A program made the translations under genes and the position numbers. Source: Herbiconiux ginsengi (GTDB taxonomy: Bacteria > Actinomycetota > Actinomycetes > Actinomycetales > Microbacteriaceae). From it: 64,000 nucleotides of DNA. Shown here one piece after another: positions 18,801-27,292 of this stretch. The stretch lies in the NCBI RefSeq assembly GCF_900107435.1, contig NZ_FNPZ01000002.1:698979-762978 (forward strand), given 5' to 3'. The notes beneath the pieces are model-generated. The model did not search any database. It saw only the letters and a program-made list of their open reading frames with translations, and was not told the origin of the DNA. Each line of letters begins with the position of its first letter. Position 1 is the first letter of the stretch.

Positions 18801-21772
18801 GTCTTGCCGGGGCGCACCAGCACCTCGTCGGGCGTCGCCACGGGGTTGCGGGCGCCGTCGCGACGCGCGCTGACGCCCACGCGGATGGTGCCGGTGGCTC
18901 GTGCGCCGAGGCGATCGACGACGCTGTAGCGGAAGTCGTCGGTGCCGGTCGAGTAGTCACCGGCGGTGTAGTCGATCCAGTCGGAACCGGTGTCGGACAC
19001 GGTGCCCTTGTCGGGCACCGAGTCGATCCCGAGGAACTGCACGGAGTCGCCGTCGGGATCGATGCCGGTGAGCGGGATGGGGATGCGCACCGTCTCCCCG
19101 GCGATCACCCGAGCCGTGATCTGCTGCGGCACCGGTGCGGCGTTCGCCGTCGCATCCGCCTCGCGCACGTTGATCGTGACGGGCGCGGTCGCCCACTGCC
19201 CGTCGGGGGCTTCGACGCGATAGACCGCGGTGAAGTCGCCCGGGGTGTCGGGCGCGAGATAGCGCAGCCGGGATCCGGAGGTGAAGAGGAGTCCGGAGTC
19301 GGCCCCCAGCGTCTGCACGAGCTCGGGGGCCAGGGTGAGCGTGTCGCCGTCGGGCTGCACGTCGTTCGCGAGCACGGGGATGTCGACCACGTCGCCCACC
19401 CGCACCGCTGCGGTGTCGGGCACCGCCACCGGGGGCTGGCGCTGGGCCGGTTCGGGGATCTCGACGACGGTCACCGAGCCCTGCGCATCCGCGAGCCCGT
19501 TGGTGACCGTGTAGGTCAAGGCGGTGCTGCCGCTCTCCAGCGGTCTCGTGAGGGTGACCCTGATCATCCGCTGATCGATGATCTCCACCCGCAGCCCGTC
19601 GACGGCGGAGACCCCGTCGACTCCGCTGACGATGAGCACTCCCCCGGCGGGGTCGAAGTCGGTGGCCAGCACGTCGACCAGCACGCTGGTGTTCTGACGC
19701 GCGAAAGCGGAATGCGGCACGGTGACGGGACGGGTGTTGGCATCCGGCGGGAGCGTGGCGATGACGCGGATGACTCCGGATGCGGTCTTCGCCCCGTCGG
19801 AGACCGCATAGTCGATGGTGTCGGAGCCCGCCGCCTGCGCGGCGATCCGCACGGTGCCGCCCGCGTAGTCGGGCGTGATCTCGAATCCTTCGTGGGCGGG
19901 CGCGTTCGCGAGCCGAAGAGCCGTCGATCCTCCGCGCACGTGCTCGAGGGGGCTCAGCTGCACCGGTTGCCCGACCTTGGCGAGCACCACGAACCCCTCG
20001 GCCACGAGCGGCACGTCGGCCGGCTCGTGCACGGACACGCCGAGCGTTCCGGTGGTCGCGGCCTGACCGTCGCTCACACTGAGCGAGACCTCCTTCGTGC
20101 CGGTCGACTGCCCGGCATCGGTGAACGTGACGACGCCTTCGGGGGTGAAGGTGACGACGTCCGGCGCCGCCGCCGCGGCCGACTGCACGTAGAACGCGTC
20201 GCCGTCGGGGTCGTACCAGTCGCTGCGGATGTCGGATTCCGCGCGGCCACCGATGGCCACGTCGACACCGGCCCAATTGCTCTGCACGGGCGGGGAGTTC
20301 TCGGTGGGTGCGCGCACCGCGACGCGCACCGTGGCGTCGGCCGTTCCACCGCGGCCGTCGGAGATCGTGTAGCCGAAGGAGATCTCACCGCTCGCCGCGG
20401 GCGGGAGGGTGAGCTGCAGCTGCTGATCGTCGGTGATCCGGTCGACCGTCCAGTCGGCGCCGTCGGGCAACCGCACCTCGTCGATCACGATGACGTCGCC
20501 GTTGGGGTCGTAGTCGTTGAGCAGCACCGGCAGTACCGTCGAGCGACCGGGTCGTGCGCCCAGCTCGTCGTCGACGGCGACCGGTGGTCGCTGCGTCGGA
20601 TCGACGGTGACGGGTTGGTCGGTGACGGTCTCGCTCGACTGATCCTCGGCCGCCGTGTCGGGCAGCAGATCGCTCCAGTTGTCGATCGGCGCGTTGTCGC
20701 GCGTGACGTCCCAGGAGCGGCCGCTGACCGTGTCGCTCAGCAGCACGCCGCCCCGGCCGTCGGTGCGGAAAGCGAGTCCGTCGGCACCCGCTGCGCCTTC
20801 CAGTGTGCCCTCCACCGGCTCGCCGCCGGCGCAGCGCTGCCACGATCGGCCGTCGGACCAGCCGGCGTACCAGCATCCGCCCACCTCGACGGGCGACGCC
20901 GAACCTCCCGTGTGGCCCGATGACAGCGCGCTCGCCGACCCGTCGGCGAGCGAGAACTCGAGCAGGGCCTCAGAGGTCGCCACGAACACACCCGGGGCGT
21001 CGGCCGACGCATCCTGCAGCCACGACTCGTCGGCTCCGGTCGGGAGCTCGATCGGGAACGAGCCGCCGGAGGTGATGAGGCGCCCGGCGGTGCGGTCGAG
21101 CACCACCCAACGATCGCCGACCGCGGTGATCGACAGGTCGTCGGACGGCTCGACGTCGATCGCGGTCGAGGGGGCATCGACCCCGTCTGCCGCGGGGTCG
21201 ACCGCGAACACCGATCCGGTCGCGGCCGAGACCGCGAAGACCGTGCCGTCTCCGGCCACGACCGTGTCGCCGCCGGCCCCGAGGGTGAGGTCGGCCGGGG
21301 CGGCCGAGTCGAAGACAGCCAGCGCTTCGGGGGTGGTGAGCCAGACATCGCCCGTGGTGCGGGAGGTGACCACGGCGACGGATGCGGTCAGTGCGATCCG
21401 CACGTCTCCCACCGGGAGGGAGACCGTGTCGGCCACGACGGCGCCCGAAGTGTCGAGGATGCGTGCCTCTCCTCCGCCGAGATCGCTCACCACCACGGTC
21501 TGGCCGTATTGACTCACCGAGAGCGAACCCGACTCCATCCGGATGGCGGTGTTGAGTTCGCCCACCTGCGGATTGGCGCGGCCCACGGCCTGATGCTGAT
21601 CGCTCGTGACCCACACCGTCGCGTCGTCGAGATCGACCTTCTGCGCCGTGTAACCGGTCGACGCGACGGCCACCACGGCCACCAGCGCCGCGACCACGGT
21701 GCCGCTGGTGAGGGTCGCAGCGAGTGACTTGTGCGAGACGACCCAGGCCGCCACACCGGAGCGGGTGATCAT
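15824..21772 (-). CDS. Giant membrane-anchored Ig-like / fibronectin type III protein
   Basis: A 1982-residue protein. The cytoplasmic N-terminus is very short, followed by one membrane helix (LTSGTVVAALVAVVAVASTGY). Residues ~45-370 are a repetitive beta region resembling a propeller (TVVAGDGTVFAVSAATGSVFAVD). Then come about ten Ig/cadherin-like units that each begin near PPVAVDDELGARPGRSTVLP and contain LLNDYDPNGD or VLENDSDPDGG calcium-binding-like turns. At least three FnIII units follow (PGPVTGLTVTGF, APGTVTVSPRDGALDVRW, PGSVTVSWPEFAG), and last a cysteine-containing C-terminal domain. It is probably an extracellular rod. ATG 21772 overlaps the kinase stop (ATGA); a GTG at 21787 is an alternative. 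No LPXTG motif was seen. Confidence 0.88.
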   Translation of the reverse strand: MITRSGVAAWVVSHKSLAATLTSGTVVAALVAVVAVASTGYTAQKVDLDDATVWVTSDQHQAVGRANPQVGELNTAIRMESGSLSVSQYGQTVVVSDLGGGEARILDTSGAVVADTVSLPVGDVRIALTASVAVVTSRTTGDVWLTTPEALAVFDSAAPADLTLGAGGDTVVAGDGTVFAVSAATGSVFAVDPAADGVDAPSTAIDVEPSDDLSITAVGDRWVVLDRTAGRLITSGGSFPIELPTGADESWLQDASADAPGVFVATSEALLEFSLADGSASALSSGHTGGSASPVEVGGCWYAGWSDGRSWQRCAGGEPVEGTLEGAAGADGLAFRTDGRGGVLLSDTVSGRSWDVTRDNAPIDNWSDLLPDTAAEDQSSETVTDQPVTVDPTQRPPVAVDDELGARPGRSTVLPVLLNDYDPNGDVIVIDEVRLPDGADWTVDRITDDQQLQLTLPPAASGEISFGYTISDGRGGTADATVRVAVRAPTENSPPVQSNWAGVDVAIGGRAESDIRSDWYDPDGDAFYVQSAAAAAPDVVTFTPEGVVTFTDAGQSTGTKEVSLSVSDGQAATTGTLGVSVHEPADVPLVAEGFVVLAKVGQPVQLSPLEHVRGGSTALRLANAPAHEGFEITPDYAGGTVRIAAQAAGSDTIDYAVSDGAKTASGVIRVIATLPPDANTRPVTVPHSAFARQNTSVLVDVLATDFDPAGGVLIVSGVDGVSAVDGLRVEIIDQRMIRVTLTRPLESGSTALTYTVTNGLADAQGSVTVVEIPEPAQRQPPVAVPDTAAVRVGDVVDIPVLANDVQPDGDTLTLAPELVQTLGADSGLLFTSGSRLRYLAPDTPGDFTAVYRVEAPDGQWATAPVTINVREADATANAAPVPQQITARVIAGETVRIPIPLTGIDPDGDSVQFLGIDSVPDKGTVSDTGSDWIDYTAGDYSTGTDDFRYSVVDRLGARATGTIRVGVSARRDGARNPVATPDEVLVRPGKTVLVRVLENDSDPDGGALAVTDVSPVTEGATATIVDDMLSIVTPETPGRYGFIYTIGNARGGTSSSFATVDVSADAPLARPQVSDTVLSLTDILDKSSVEVDVLDNVFFAEGPASELWLSVLPAYAPVAKVDGARVRVTVKPQRQVIPFSVAHPDDPNVRSSGFIWVPGTDDALPQLRPDAPKLTVQSGSALTIAVNDYVVAVGGRQVTITDPNAVRATHADGSPLVADDRSLVFRSADKYFGPASISFEVSDGRGAGARTATLVLPITVTPRDDQPPVFSGATIDVEPGQQKVLDLSRLTTSPSGAPSSSFRYQLLDPKPPGFTALLLGSTLTVTADVGAKKGAQGALAIGVGDGVSAGTTGRIEMTVVPSTKPLAVPATDTVIAPRGQTTTVDVLANDDATNPFPQQPLTVAAVRGADAGSLPAGVTVVPSSDKRVLQVTVAQDAPPSDLTLQYQVLDGTGDPDRATWGTVRIAVQDRPGPVTGLTVTGFGDRTVTVSFAAGPANNSPIVGFDVVTRTDSGSAIVSSCASTSCVVGTPGNGPGNAVIVSVAAKNAIGSSDAANYATPVWSDLLPSAPGTVTVSPRDGALDVRWNTSTVGPGGSAVRAYEVTADGRSVATLDAAGPGCDTSHCQTTVTGLANGQSSTVTVTARNGAYPALAVWPSGSASGTPFGPPSASTVSAVANLDSGPGSVTVSWPEFAGNGDRVTGYFAQLLAQGVNSVPGGAQSCSVSSPAPGTVDPPRAGGDVVAQQNLGGDARSATFDGLTEVDSTYAFVVWGYNAAGCVASAVVTTVAYPSPGQVDALGVTMSMQRRDGDRVVDVRVTTAPTPNPVSNPRYYVRPVDGSDPSGPAVGFQLGNFPRELTGGAFGQNYRFVIRACNVWSGVEVCGPYSAPVTAPDPSITFEFTPTTAPSWSGGAWTWVAGPQNGSLQPQYWCGSHAVYLANRDHPENLPHDQVVGPTSCTPGTPPVAGDAALYVQIGGYGYVYVG

Positions 21773-23271
21773 TCCAACGCTGCGCACTTCTCTGAACTGG
21801 CCGGCCCGGATTTGCCCGCGCGCACGACGGCGACCGAGATGCAGACCGAGGAGTCGTCGGTGGGGAACGCCGCGAACTCGTTGCCGCGCTGCACGGAGCT
21901 CTGGCCGGTGGCGGTGGTGACACGGTAGCTGTCTCCGTCGCGCAGACCCGGATCGTTCCAGGAGAAGAGGATGCGGCCGTCGGTCGTCGTGGCGCTGATC
22001 TCACCGACGCTCGGAATCGAACGCCCGGCATCCTGCTGCGAGAGCGCGATGCCGCCGGCGGCGAGCCCGCCCACGACGACGACGGATGCCGCCGCGATCA
22101 CGGCGATCCGGATGCCACGGCCGCCCGATCCGTGGTCGGACCGCCCGCTCCCCGCACTGCTCCCCCACCGCTCGCCGGTGTCGACTCGCGACGTGCGCGA
22201 TTTGTGACGATCGGCCGATCCGCTCGACGGGCTTCCCGCACCGCCCGATCCGGACGACCCGCCGGCACGCGCCGCGGTCGAGGCGCTCGCCCGGCGCCGT
22301 CGGCCCGGCCCCGATCCGGCTCCGTGGCCGGTGCCGGTCGCCGCGCCGGCATGCAGCACGGTGCGGTCGCTGGGATCCCGGGCGTAGTCGCCCGCCCACT
22401 CGGCCATCGCGATCTCGGCGCTGGTCTGCGCGAGGCCGAGCTCGGTCTCGACCGCCTGCAGCTCCCGCAGGAGTTCGAGCGCCGAGGCCGGCCGGCGCGC
22501 CGGGTCTTTCGCCATTCCCCGCGCGAGCACGCGTTCGAGCGAGGCCGGCACGTCACTGCGCCCGATCGGGGCGAGCTTCGCCTTCGTGATCCGGCGCGCG
22601 AGATCGCCCGGCGCGGAGCTGCCGCCCGGCTGCTCGAAGGGTGAGCGGCCGGCGAGCAGGGAGTAGAGCGTGGCGGCGAGCGCCCACACCTCGGAGGCCA
22701 CCGTGCCCTGGGTGGCTTCGGAGAGCACCTCGGGTGCCGACCAGGGGATCGACAACCCCACCGCGTCGATCGCCGCGTTGCCGCGGGTCGACGCCGAGAT
22801 GCCGAAGTCGGAGAGCACCGGGGCGCCGTAGGCCGTGAGGAGGATGTTCGACGGTTTCACGTCGCGGTGCAGGATGCCCTGCTCGTGCGCGGTGTGCAGC
22901 GCCCCTGCGATCTTCACGCCGATCCGCAGCACCTCGGCCACGGGAAGCGGCTCGCTGCGGTAGCGCTGGCCCAGCGACGACGAGCAGAGCTCCATGACGA
23001 GGTAGGGCCGCCCGTCGGAGGACACCCCGGCCTCGTAGACGGTGAGGATCGACGGATGCGCGCTCAGCTTGGCCATGAGATCGGCCTCGACCTGGAACAT
23101 CCGCCGCACCTGCTCGTTCACCACCTCCGGCAGCATCACCTTCACGGCCACCTGGCGGCGCGGCATGTTCTGCTCGAACAGGAAGACGTCGGCGAAACCT
23201 CCGGAGCCCAGCACGCGCACCGAGGTGAACCCGGGGAGCGATGGGGGTGGAGAAGGCAGACGCCGGACCAT
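21769..23271 (-). CDS. Transmembrane Ser/Thr protein kinase with FnIII-like ectodomain
   Basis: A 500-residue Hanks-type kinase. Seen are the Gly loop GSGGFADVF at 22-30, catalytic Lys44 (VAVKVML), HRDVKPSN with Asp137, DFG at 155-157 and the SAPE motif near 178-181. The usual DxW of helix F reads EVW. After the kinase domain come a Ser/Gly/Arg-rich linker, one membrane helix (AVIAAASVVVVGGLAAGGIAL) and a ~80-residue beta domain ending in two cysteines that resembles fibronectin III (ILFSWNDPGLRDGDSYRV). No PASTA repeats are present, so it differs from PknB. Its stop overlaps the Ig-like giant gene; the PP2C gene upstream is 7 bases away. Confidence 0.92.
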   Translation of the reverse strand: MVRRLPSPPPSLPGFTSVRVLGSGGFADVFLFEQNMPRRQVAVKVMLPEVVNEQVRRMFQVEADLMAKLSAHPSILTVYEAGVSSDGRPYLVMELCSSSLGQRYRSEPLPVAEVLRIGVKIAGALHTAHEQGILHRDVKPSNILLTAYGAPVLSDFGISASTRGNAAIDAVGLSIPWSAPEVLSEATQGTVASEVWALAATLYSLLAGRSPFEQPGGSSAPGDLARRITKAKLAPIGRSDVPASLERVLARGMAKDPARRPASALELLRELQAVETELGLAQTSAEIAMAEWAGDYARDPSDRTVLHAGAATGTGHGAGSGPGRRRRASASTAARAGGSSGSGGAGSPSSGSADRHKSRTSRVDTGERWGSSAGSGRSDHGSGGRGIRIAVIAAASVVVVGGLAAGGIALSQQDAGRSIPSVGEISATTTDGRILFSWNDPGLRDGDSYRVTTATGQSSVQRGNEFAAFPTDDSSVCISVAVVRAGKSGPASSEKCAALE

Positions 23272-23278
23272 CGGAACC

Positions 23279-24115
23279 TCAGTTCCGCCCGGAACCGCGA
23301 CGCAGACCGTGCGATTCCACCGGCTCGGTGATCGCTTCGTCGGACTCGACGTCGACCACGACCACGGTCACATTGTCGCGACCACCGTTCGCCAGCGCCG
23401 CGGTGACGAGCTCGTTGGCTGCGCGCTCGGCCGTGGGCGTGGTGGAGAGGTAGTGGCGGATGCCGTAGTCGGTGAGCTCTTTCGTCAACCCGTCGGAGCA
23501 GATCAGGATGCGCTGACCGGCCACCAGGGGAAGCGTCGAGTAGTCGGGCACGGGCTTCTCATGGAAACCGACCGCGCGCGTGATCACGTTGCTGTCGGGG
23601 TGGTGCTCGGCCTGCTCCTTGGTGATCAGCCCGGCATCGATCAGCTCTTGGACCACGGAATGATCGACGGTGAGCTGACGGAGCTCTCCGTCGGAGAAGA
23701 GGTAGACCCGCGAGTCGCCGATGTTGAAGACCATCCAGGCCAGCTCGTCGTCGATCTCGCTGAGAGCGACGCCGGTGACCGTCGTTCCCGTGCCCAGCAC
23801 CGATTCGTCGCCCACCCGGTCGATGTCGGTGAGCGCCCGGGCCAATGCCTCTTCGATGGAGCCGGCGTCGGTGACCGCCGAGGAGATCTCCCCCAGCCGG
23901 TCGACCACGGCCGCGCTCGCCACGTCGCCCGCGGAGTGCCCGCCCATCCCGTCGGCCACGGCGAACACCGGCACCTCGGAGATCGCGCTGTCTTCGTTGG
24001 CGGCGCGCTTGTTGCCCTTGTCGGTGAGCGAGGCCCACGACAGGGTGATGCGGCGCGGATGCTCTCCCGCGCGAGTCACGCTGACGCGCGCGCTCGTTCG
24101 ACCGATCTGGGTCAC
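23279..24115 (-). CDS. PP2C-type Ser/Thr protein phosphatase
   Basis: About 278 residues, cytoplasmic. PPM/PP2C metal-binding motifs are complete: NEDSA near 40, ADGMGGHSAGDVAS, GTGTTVTGVAL, FNIGDSRVYLF, ILICSDGLTKEL and the C-terminal GGRDNVTVVVV. It would reverse phosphorylation by the kinase encoded immediately downstream. I chose GTG 24115, about 10 bases after a GGAG; an in-frame TTG at 24124 directly abuts that GGAG and is less likely. An intact active site and operon position support a kinase-phosphatase pair. Confidence 0.93.
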   Translation of the reverse strand: MTQIGRTSARVSVTRAGEHPRRITLSWASLTDKGNKRAANEDSAISEVPVFAVADGMGGHSAGDVASAAVVDRLGEISSAVTDAGSIEEALARALTDIDRVGDESVLGTGTTVTGVALSEIDDELAWMVFNIGDSRVYLFSDGELRQLTVDHSVVQELIDAGLITKEQAEHHPDSNVITRAVGFHEKPVPDYSTLPLVAGQRILICSDGLTKELTDYGIRHYLSTTPTAERAANELVTAALANGGRDNVTVVVVDVESDEAITEPVESHGLRRGSGRN

Positions 24116-24147
24116 GATGTCCAACTCCTGACAGCTATCCGGGAATC

Positions 24148-25239
24148 CTAAACGGTGATCCCGGTGTTTCCCCGGTCTCGCGACGAGATGTGGATAACGT
24201 TTCCGTCGCCGATTTCGACGATAGCCGACCCGGATGCGACCACCGAATCTCCCTGACGCAACCGCACCGCCGGCCGGCCGGGGAGGCGCACGGTCGTTCC
24301 GTTGGTCGACCGCAGATCGGTCACCACGACCGTGCGTCCGCTGAGCGCGATCTCGACGTGGTTCGCCGACACCTCCTGAGCCGGAGAATCGACCGCGATC
24401 AGGGCTTGTGCCGGAGCGCGGGTGAACGGGCGATCGGCCGATCGACGGGGCTGGGGCCGACGCCCGACGACGACCGCGCCGGTCAGCTCGAGCGGGGGCT
24501 GGTCGCCGACCCGGATCTCGTAGACCGGGACGGGCTCATCGGCCGGACCGTCGAAGACACCCTCCGCGCCCTCGTCCGTCCTCTCCTCCACAGCCTCGAG
24601 GCCCACGCCCTCGACGGCACGGCGACCGAGGATCGTCTCGCCGTCGGCCGTGTCGGGATCGTGACTCGGGCGCTCCGCCGTGTCGCCGTCGGCGCCGGGC
24701 CCGGCAGCGGGCCCACGCTCGCCCACGATGCTCTCCGGCGAGGCGGCCCAGAGCACGCGCGAGGCGTAGGCGATGCCGTGGTCGAGCCGGCGAGCATCCG
24801 TCGGCAGGCGAAGGAGCGATTCGGGCACGGGAGGCAGGTCTCCGGTGGAGATGCCGATGACGGACGGGAACTCCGCGAGCGCCCACGGCTGCATGCCCGC
24901 CGAGCCGAAGCGTCGCGAGCCGCCGACCGAGAGCAGATCGACGGCGGCCGAGCCGCGGGCGACGACCGTCGCCGACCAGTCGCGGGGCGGATGCGCGGGG
25001 TCGAGCGGAACGCCGCCGCCGGGCTCGAAGCGAACCACCGTGAACGAGGAATCGGCCGCGGTGTCACGGATCGGGATGCTCGAGACGACCGACTCGATCG
25101 AAGCGTCCGGAGCGCCGAGCGCCGACCAGATCGCCTCGACCACGTCGTCGGGCACGTCGGCCGAGATGGTGACCACCGTCGGCCAGGCCGCCAGCACCGT
25201 CCATTCTTGCTCGGCCGGCACGAAACGAAGACTCCCCAT
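24148..25239 (-). CDS. FHA domain protein, first gene of the signalling operon
   Basis: A 363-residue cytoplasmic protein. The N-terminal ~160 residues are a beta/alpha region I do not recognise (TVLAAWPTVVTISADVPDDVV; WALAEFPSVIGISTGDLPPVPE). A Glu/Gly-rich linker follows, then a C-terminal FHA domain with VVVGRRPQPRR, EVSANHVEI, DLRSTNGTTVRLPG and QGDSVV. It should bind phosphothreonine peptides, possibly from the kinase two genes downstream. It opens the minus-strand operon that runs without a large gap to 10727. The 156-base region upstream is shared with the divergent Lrp regulator. Confidence 0.87.
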   Translation of the reverse strand: MGSLRFVPAEQEWTVLAAWPTVVTISADVPDDVVEAIWSALGAPDASIESVVSSIPIRDTAADSSFTVVRFEPGGGVPLDPAHPPRDWSATVVARGSAAVDLLSVGGSRRFGSAGMQPWALAEFPSVIGISTGDLPPVPESLLRLPTDARRLDHGIAYASRVLWAASPESIVGERGPAAGPGADGDTAERPSHDPDTADGETILGRRAVEGVGLEAVEERTDEGAEGVFDGPADEPVPVYEIRVGDQPPLELTGAVVVGRRPQPRRSADRPFTRAPAQALIAVDSPAQEVSANHVEIALSGRTVVVTDLRSTNGTTVRLPGRPAVRLRQGDSVVASGSAIVEIGDGNVIHISSRDRGNTGITV

Positions 25240-25360
25240 GCCGTCACGGTACTACCGCGACGGTCTCGCGGGCCGATGCCGGACATGCCCTCCCACGACG
25301 TATGGGCCACCGACTACTGTTGATTTCCTCGGTCGAGTCTTCGATTTGCTGCGGATTCGC

Positions 25361-25389
25361 TTGCCGACACCCCATTTACCTGACAGTAT
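25361..25389 (+). promoter_or_regulatory. Probable promoter of the Lrp regulator gene, leaderless
   Basis: TTGCCG at 25361-25366, a 17-base spacer, and CAGTAT at 25384-25389. The ATG follows only 6 bases later, so transcription would start at or next to the start codon and the mRNA would be leaderless. No ribosome binding site is present upstream of the ATG, which agrees. The promoter is predicted by eye only. Confidence 0.45.
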
Positions 25390-25395
25390 CGAGCC

Positions 25396-25863
25396 ATGGG
25401 CCCCAAGCCGCGACCGTCTCAACTCGACGACACCTCCAAGGCGATCATCGAGCAGTTGCAAGACGACGGCCGCCGCTCCTACGCCGAGATCGGCAAGGCC
25501 GTGGGGCTCAGCGAAGCCGCCGTGCGGCAGCGTGTGCAGAAGCTCACGGAGTCGGGCGTGATGCAGATCGTGGCCGTCACCGATCCATTGCAGCTCGGCT
25601 TCTACCGGCAGGCGATGATCGGGCTGAAGGTCTCCGGCGACACGCGAGTGGTGGCCGACGCGCTCGCCAAGATGCCCTCGGTCGACTACGTGGTCTTGAC
25701 AGCCGGCACCTTCGACATCCTGGCCGAAGTGGTCTGTGAAGACGACGACGACCTGATCGCCCTGCTGAATTCCGAGATCCGGCAGCTCAAGGGCGTTCAA
25801 TCCACCGAAACATTCGTCTATCTGAAGCTGCACAAGCAGCTCTACAACTGGGGCACACGATGA
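25396..25863 (+). CDS. Lrp/AsnC family transcriptional regulator
   Basis: A 155-residue DNA-binding protein. The N-terminal winged helix-turn-helix reads LDDTSKAIIEQLQDDGRRSY then AEIGKAVGLSEAAVRQRVQKL; the C-terminal RAM/AsnC effector domain covers about 70-150 (QAMIGLKVSGDTRVVADAL, YVVLTAGTFDILAEVVC). Such regulators respond to amino acids. Its stop overlaps the start of the aminotransferase gene (ATGA at 25860), so it is the first gene of an amine catabolic operon and very likely regulates it and itself. The divergent partner is the FHA gene of the signalling operon. Confidence 0.93.
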   Translation: MGPKPRPSQLDDTSKAIIEQLQDDGRRSYAEIGKAVGLSEAAVRQRVQKLTESGVMQIVAVTDPLQLGFYRQAMIGLKVSGDTRVVADALAKMPSVDYVVLTAGTFDILAEVVCEDDDDLIALLNSEIRQLKGVQSTETFVYLKLHKQLYNWGTR

Positions 25864-27281
25864 CAACCACCGAACAACCCATCTCCTCCGCCCAGGCGCG
25901 CGCCACCCGCAGCGACGCCGAGTTGCAGCGGATGGCGAAAGACCACCTGTGGATGCACTTCGCCCGCCAGTCCGTCATGGAGTCGGGCGCTGGGGTGCCG
26001 ATCATCACCCGCGGCGAGGGCCACCACATCTGGGACTCGACGGGGAAGCGCTACATCGACGGGCTCGCGGGCCTGTTCACCGTGAACGCGGGGCACGGCC
26101 GCAAACGGCTCGCCGAGGTGGCGGCCAAGCAGGCCGAGGAGCTGGCCTTCTTCCCGATCTGGTCGTATGCGCACCCTTCCGCCATCGAACTCGCCGACCG
26201 GTTGGCGCACCTCGCTCCCGGGTCGCTCAACCGCGTGTTCTTCTCCACCGGCGGAGGCGAGGCGGTGGAGACCGCGTTCAAGCTCGCCAAGCACTATTGG
26301 AAACTGCAGGGCCGGCCCACCAAGCACAAGGTCATCTCGCGCGCCGTCGCCTACCACGGCACTCCGCAGGGCGCGTTGGCCATCACCGGCATCCCGGCGA
26401 TGAAGGAGATGTTCGAGCCCGTGACCCCGGGTGGCTTCCGGGTGCCGAACACGAACTACTACCGGGCGCACGAGATGGGCTTCGACGGCACCGAGGAGGC
26501 TTTCGGGCTGTGGGCCGCGAACCGCATCGAAGAGATGATCCAATTCGAAGGCCCTGAGACGGTGGCCGCGATCTTCCTCGAACCCGTGCAGAACTCCGGT
26601 GGCTGCTTCCCTCCTCCCCCTGGCTACTTCCAGCGCGTTCGCGAGATCTGCGACAAGTACGACGTGCTCCTGGTCAGCGATGAGGTGATCTGCGCCTTCG
26701 GCCGCATCGGCAACTACTTCGCCTGCGACACCTACGGTTTCGAGCCCGACATGATCACCTGCGCCAAGGCGATGACGAGCGGCTACTCCCCCATCGGCGC
26801 GACCATCGTGAACGAACGGGTCTACGAGCCCTTCAAGCACGGCCAGACCGCGTTCTACCACGGCTACACCTTCGGCGGGCATCCGGTGTCGGCCGCCGTG
26901 GCTCTCGAGAACCTCGACATCTTCGAGGAAGAAGGGCTCAACGAGCACGTGCGCGAGAACTCGCCGATCTTCCGGCAGACCCTCGAGAAACTCACCGACC
27001 TGCCCATCGTGGGCGACGTGCGCGGAGACGGCTTCTTCTTCGGCATCGAACTGGTGAAGGACAAGACCACCCGCGAGACCTTCGACGACGACGAGTCGGA
27101 GCGCCTGCTGCGCGGATTCCTCTCCAAGGCCCTCTTCGACGCCGGCCTCTACTGCCGGGCCGACGACCGAGGAGACCCCGTCATCCAGCTATCCCCGCCG
27201 TTGACGGTGGGGCCGGCGGAGTTCGACGAGATCGAGCAGATCCTCCGGAGCGTGCTCACCGAAGCTTGGTCGCGACTGTAG
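25860..27281 (+). CDS. Class III omega-aminotransferase (amine or beta-alanine:pyruvate type)
   Basis: A 473-residue PLP enzyme of fold type I. Motifs are FFSTGGGEAVETAFKLA near 127, LLVSDEVICAFGR with Asp274, and the Schiff-base Lys303 in MITCAKAMTSGYSPIGA. The N-terminal WMHFARQSVM and LFTVNAGHGR resemble aspartate aminotransferase family proteins that act on terminal amines (putrescine, GABA, beta-alanine) with pyruvate, but the substrate is inferred. It sits between an Lrp regulator (4-base overlap) and an FAD amine oxidase, as in polyamine-utilisation operons. With gabT and the polyamine transporter elsewhere in the window, a putrescine or polyamine role is the simplest reading. Confidence 0.87.
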   Translation: MTTTEQPISSAQARATRSDAELQRMAKDHLWMHFARQSVMESGAGVPIITRGEGHHIWDSTGKRYIDGLAGLFTVNAGHGRKRLAEVAAKQAEELAFFPIWSYAHPSAIELADRLAHLAPGSLNRVFFSTGGGEAVETAFKLAKHYWKLQGRPTKHKVISRAVAYHGTPQGALAITGIPAMKEMFEPVTPGGFRVPNTNYYRAHEMGFDGTEEAFGLWAANRIEEMIQFEGPETVAAIFLEPVQNSGGCFPPPPGYFQRVREICDKYDVLLVSDEVICAFGRIGNYFACDTYGFEPDMITCAKAMTSGYSPIGATIVNERVYEPFKHGQTAFYHGYTFGGHPVSAAVALENLDIFEEEGLNEHVRENSPIFRQTLEKLTDLPIVGDVRGDGFFFGIELVKDKTTRETFDDDESERLLRGFLSKALFDAGLYCRADDRGDPVIQLSPPLTVGPAEFDEIEQILRSVLTEAWSRL

Positions 27282-27292
27282 CCGCGCGCCCG

